In this document: piece after piece, positions 61,792 through 64,000 of the stretch
Layout of the letters: each line of letters opens with the position of its first letter
Numbering within the stretch: position 1 is the first letter of the stretch
NCBI RefSeq assembly: GCF_050750585.1
Contig: NZ_JBOJLM010000004.1
Coordinates: forward strand, 124,001-188,000
Origin: Salinimicrobium sp050750585
GTDB taxonomy: Bacteria; Bacteroidota; Bacteroidia; Flavobacteriales; Flavobacteriaceae
Direction of reading: 5' to 3'
Length of the DNA: 64,000 nt
Position numbers and translations under genes: made by a program
The notes under the pieces: model-generated
What the model was told of the DNA's origin: nothing
Seen by the model: the letters and a program-made list of their open reading frames with translations, nothing else
Databases searched by the model: none

Positions 61792-62766
61792 ATGAAAAAT
61801 TTTTTCGCTTTTTTTTCCGTTCTTTTTGTTTTAACCGGATGTGGTAATGGTAAAGAAGATCCTGTAGTGATTGCCAGTTCCTCCGGAAAGATCAACAATC
61901 TCACAGTGGTCATGGAAAACGACCTGTGGACGGGTGAGGTTGGAGAGGCTGTACGGCGTTATCTTGCTGCCCCGGTAGATGGGTTGCCGCAAGAAGAGCC
62001 ATTATTCTCCTTAAGCCAGATGCCACCTGAAGCTTACCAGGGCTTTGCGAGGAAAAACAGGATATTTTTACATATTCAGAAAGGGCAGGAGCCTGCAATA
62101 AAAATGGCCGATGACGCCTATGCAAGGCCACAAAAAGGCATCCTTATCACGGGGGAGAATAATGAGCAAATCATTTCCCTAATTGAAGAAAATGCTGAAA
62201 AGATCATTTCAACCTTTAAAAAAACAGAACTTGCCGAGCAGCAGCGCCGCATCAAGAAATCCCTTAAAAGTGATGAAAAGCTTGAAGAGCAGCTTGGTGT
62301 TTCTTTAAAATTCCCAACGGCATACCGTTATGCCAAGGAAACTGATGATTTTTTCTGGATCAGAAAAGATATTCCTACCGGCAGTATGGAAATTCTCGTG
62401 TATGAAGTTCCCAGGCATGTAATCGAGAAAGATACCAACATAGTGGGCAACATTATTGAGATGCGTGATTCTATAGGAAAAGTACATATCCCTGGAAGAG
62501 TGGATAATAGTTACATGGTAACTGAGTCGGCATATGCTCCCTATCTTTTTGAATCTCAAATTGACGGAAAATTTGCGTGGGAGTCTAAAGGGATCTGGGA
62601 AGTAAAAGGAGATTTTATGGGAGGCCCTTTTATTAATTACGCTGTTCTGGATGAAGAAAATGACAGGTACGTAATTTTAGAAGGATTTGCGTTTTCACCA
62701 TCGGCCCAAAAGAGGGAAAATATGATGGAGCTTGAGGCCATCCTCAAATCGGCAGAGATAAAATAA
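61792..62766 (+). CDS. DUF4837 lipoprotein
   Basis: The 324-residue protein has a lipobox Cys17 (LTGC). The body fits DUF4837, with the N-terminal VVMENDLWTGEVGEAVR and a central IRKDIPTGSMEILVYEVP. The family is confined mainly to Bacteroidota and has unknown function, probably at the envelope. It starts 22 nt after the lytic transglycosylase and is followed by a strong hairpin. Confidence 0.85.
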   Translation: MKNFFAFFSVLFVLTGCGNGKEDPVVIASSSGKINNLTVVMENDLWTGEVGEAVRRYLAAPVDGLPQEEPLFSLSQMPPEAYQGFARKNRIFLHIQKGQEPAIKMADDAYARPQKGILITGENNEQIISLIEENAEKIISTFKKTELAEQQRRIKKSLKSDEKLEEQLGVSLKFPTAYRYAKETDDFFWIRKDIPTGSMEILVYEVPRHVIEKDTNIVGNIIEMRDSIGKVHIPGRVDNSYMVTESAYAPYLFESQIDGKFAWESKGIWEVKGDFMGGPFINYAVLDEENDRYVILEGFAFSPSAQKRENMMELEAILKSAEIK

Positions 62767-62784
62767 CCAATAAGGTAGAAAATA

Positions 62785-62811
62785 AAAAACCCAACGTAAG
62801 TTGGGTTTTTT
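62785..62811. terminator. Bidirectional terminator between DUF4837 and tatA
   Basis: Perfect stem AAAAACCCAAC / GTTGGGTTTTT with a 4-nt GTAA loop. It serves both convergent genes. Confidence 0.9.
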
Positions 62812-62829
62812 ATTCTATTGAAAGAAAAA

Positions 62830-63027
62830 TTATAATCTCTTTTTGTCCTCTTCGGGTTTGCTGGCAGGAGTATCATCTTTTGAAGCGTCTTTAAATTCTT
62901 TAATTCCGCTACCCAATCCTCTCATCAGTTCAGGGATCTTTCTTCCTCCAAACAACAACAACACAACGATCACAATTAATATGATTTGTGGTGCTCCAAT
63001 CTGCAATGGTATAAAAACTGCACTCAT
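62830..63027 (-). CDS. tatA: Twin-arginine translocase subunit TatA/E
   Basis: The 65-residue protein has one N-terminal transmembrane helix (IILIVIVVLLLFGGRKIPEL), the conserved FGGRKIPEL hinge, an amphipathic helix (MRGLGSGIKEFKDA) and a charged tail. It forms the pore of the Tat system for folded proteins. I chose the ATG at 63027 instead of the TTG at 63036. No tatB or tatC is adjacent. Confidence 0.93.
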   Translation of the reverse strand: MSAVFIPLQIGAPQIILIVIVVLLLFGGRKIPELMRGLGSGIKEFKDASKDDTPASKPEEDKKRL

Positions 63028-63114
63028 AATAATCAATTTAATGTTGCAAAGTTAGTAATAAAACTTTAATCCATTTGTTTATGAGGGTATAAAACCTCTG
63101 TAAATATCTTTATA

Positions 63115-63122
63115 TATCTTTG
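63115..63122 (+). promoter_or_regulatory. Promoter -7 box for the M23 gene
   Basis: TATCTTTG matches TAnnTTTG, 15 nt upstream of the ATG at 63138. Confidence 0.55.
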
Positions 63123-63137
63123 CCTAAGGCATTAAAT

Positions 63138-64000
63138 ATGACAAAGAACACCGAACATAAAAGAAATTTCAGGCAAAAGCTCCTGCATAAATACCGGCTT
63201 GTTATTCTCAATGAAGACACTTTTGAAGAAAAACTGTCTTTTAAACTTACCCGCCTTAATGTGTTTGTGGTAGCAACCCTTTCAGCAATTCTGCTAATTG
63301 CGGGCACAACAGTGCTTATTGCCTTTACCGGGCTAAGAGAGTACATTCCAGGGTATTCGTCAACCGAACTGCAACAAAGAGCTTTGCATCTTGCCTATAA
63401 AACTGATTCCCTCCAGACTGTGGTGGAATTAAATAACCAATACCTGGCATCTATAAAACGCGTACTCTCTGGAGATGTTAAACCTGCGGAGTTCAACAGA
63501 GATTCGCTAATGGAAGCTCACCGGTTAAGCGCAGATGAGGTAGACTTAAAACCTTCAAAGGAAGATAGCCTGCTCCGGGAAACAGTAGTGCAGGAAGACA
63601 AGTATAATTTTCTTGAGACCGCTACCAGCCGTGCCAACTACGCATTATTTCCGCCTCTAAAAGGGCCTTTTTCAGAAGGATATAATATTAAGGATAAACA
63701 TTTTGGGGTAGACATTGTAGCGTCACATAACGCTCCTGTAAAAGCTGTAGCCGATGGTACTGTCATTTTTTCGGGATGGACTGCAGAGACAGGGAACGTC
63801 ATTATTATAGAACACAGCTATGGTCTTATCTCTATTTACAAACACAACTCTTCACTCACTAAAGAGCAGGGAGACAGGGTGCTTAAAGGAGAAGTGGTGG
63901 CAACAGCAGGTTCTACGGGTGAGTATTCTACCGGCCCGCACCTGCATTTTGAACTCTGGAGCGAAGGACGCCCTGTAAACCCCACAGATTTTATAGATTT
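63138..64000 (+). CDS. M23-family (LytM-like) peptidoglycan endopeptidase, 3' partial
   Basis: The frame is open from ATG at 63138 to the window end (287 codons seen). It has a short cytoplasmic basic N-terminus, one transmembrane helix (about 41-62), a helical linker and an M23 domain from about 175. The zinc motif begins at KHFGVDIVA (HxxxD) and closes with GPHLHFELW (HxH). The gene is nearly complete, since M23 domains usually end soon after VNPTDFID. It cuts stem peptides of peptidoglycan, and its membrane anchor suggests a role in cell division or growth. Confidence 0.93.
   Translation, partial: MTKNTEHKRNFRQKLLHKYRLVILNEDTFEEKLSFKLTRLNVFVVATLSAILLIAGTTVLIAFTGLREYIPGYSSTELQQRALHLAYKTDSLQTVVELNNQYLASIKRVLSGDVKPAEFNRDSLMEAHRLSADEVDLKPSKEDSLLRETVVQEDKYNFLETATSRANYALFPPLKGPFSEGYNIKDKHFGVDIVASHNAPVKAVADGTVIFSGWTAETGNVIIIEHSYGLISIYKHNSSLTKEQGDRVLKGEVVATAGSTGEYSTGPHLHFELWSEGRPVNPTDFID

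Overview
The window looks like chromosomal DNA of a marine-type member of the Bacteroidota, most likely Flavobacteriaceae (Gramella/Salegentibacter-like; genus is inference). The support is a SusC/SusD pair, DUF4175, DUF4837, DUF2007 and head-GIN (DUF2807) proteins, promoters of the Bacteroidota TAnnTTTG type, and few Shine-Dalgarno sequences. No phage, insertion sequence or CRISPR array was seen.

Region 1 (511-20401, all minus strand) is the main accessory locus. In transcription order it encodes a ROK sugar kinase, a fucose-permease-type MFS transporter, a creatininase-family hydrolase, a GH20 hexosaminidase lipoprotein, MurQ etherase, SusC, SusD, a GHL10/DigH-like glycosidase lipoprotein, a sodium:solute symporter, a GH9 enzyme, an L-Ala-D/L-Glu-type dipeptide epimerase, an aldo/keto reductase, an SH3b-NlpC/P60 lipoprotein and a class A beta-lactamase-fold serine hydrolase. 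MurQ (MurNAc-6-P ether cleavage), NlpC/P60 and the dipeptide epimerase together point to a peptidoglycan or muropeptide utilisation locus: SusCD uptake, glycan trimming by GHL10/GH20/GH9, stem-peptide trimming, dipeptide epimerisation, and sugar import, phosphorylation and etherase steps. A near-identical 25-bp dyad lies upstream of the kinase and upstream of susC, suggesting one regulator for both units. No regulator gene is present in the window.

Region 2 (20693-30744) holds lepA, a broken four-helix-bundle (S23-like) gene with an in-frame amber codon, yebC, three different CPA-type cation:proton antiporters in a row and an MBL-fold hydrolase. Region 3 (30751-38537) holds an S8 protease and an M1 peptidase, rnpA overlapping an S41 protease, a GNAT acetyltransferase with rpiB, a DUF2007 gene and a 47-codon membrane protein gene.

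Region 4 (38732-49960) holds rnr, a head-GIN protein, a LysE-type exporter, tRNA-Cys preceded by two degenerate tandem copies of its 3' end plus terminator, folB, glnS, a YtxH/holin-like/small-protein operon, an SPFH protein, a beta-barrel protein and gltX. Region 5 (50087-64000) holds a large DUF4175 protein, ybeY, mnmG, a methyltransferase, an OmpH-like lipoprotein, a DoxX-like protein, DNA polymerase III delta', pgk, a LysM lytic transglycosylase, DUF4837, tatA and an M23 peptidase cut by the window end. Two or three parS-like palindromes cluster around mnmG (gidA), which suggests this end is origin-proximal.
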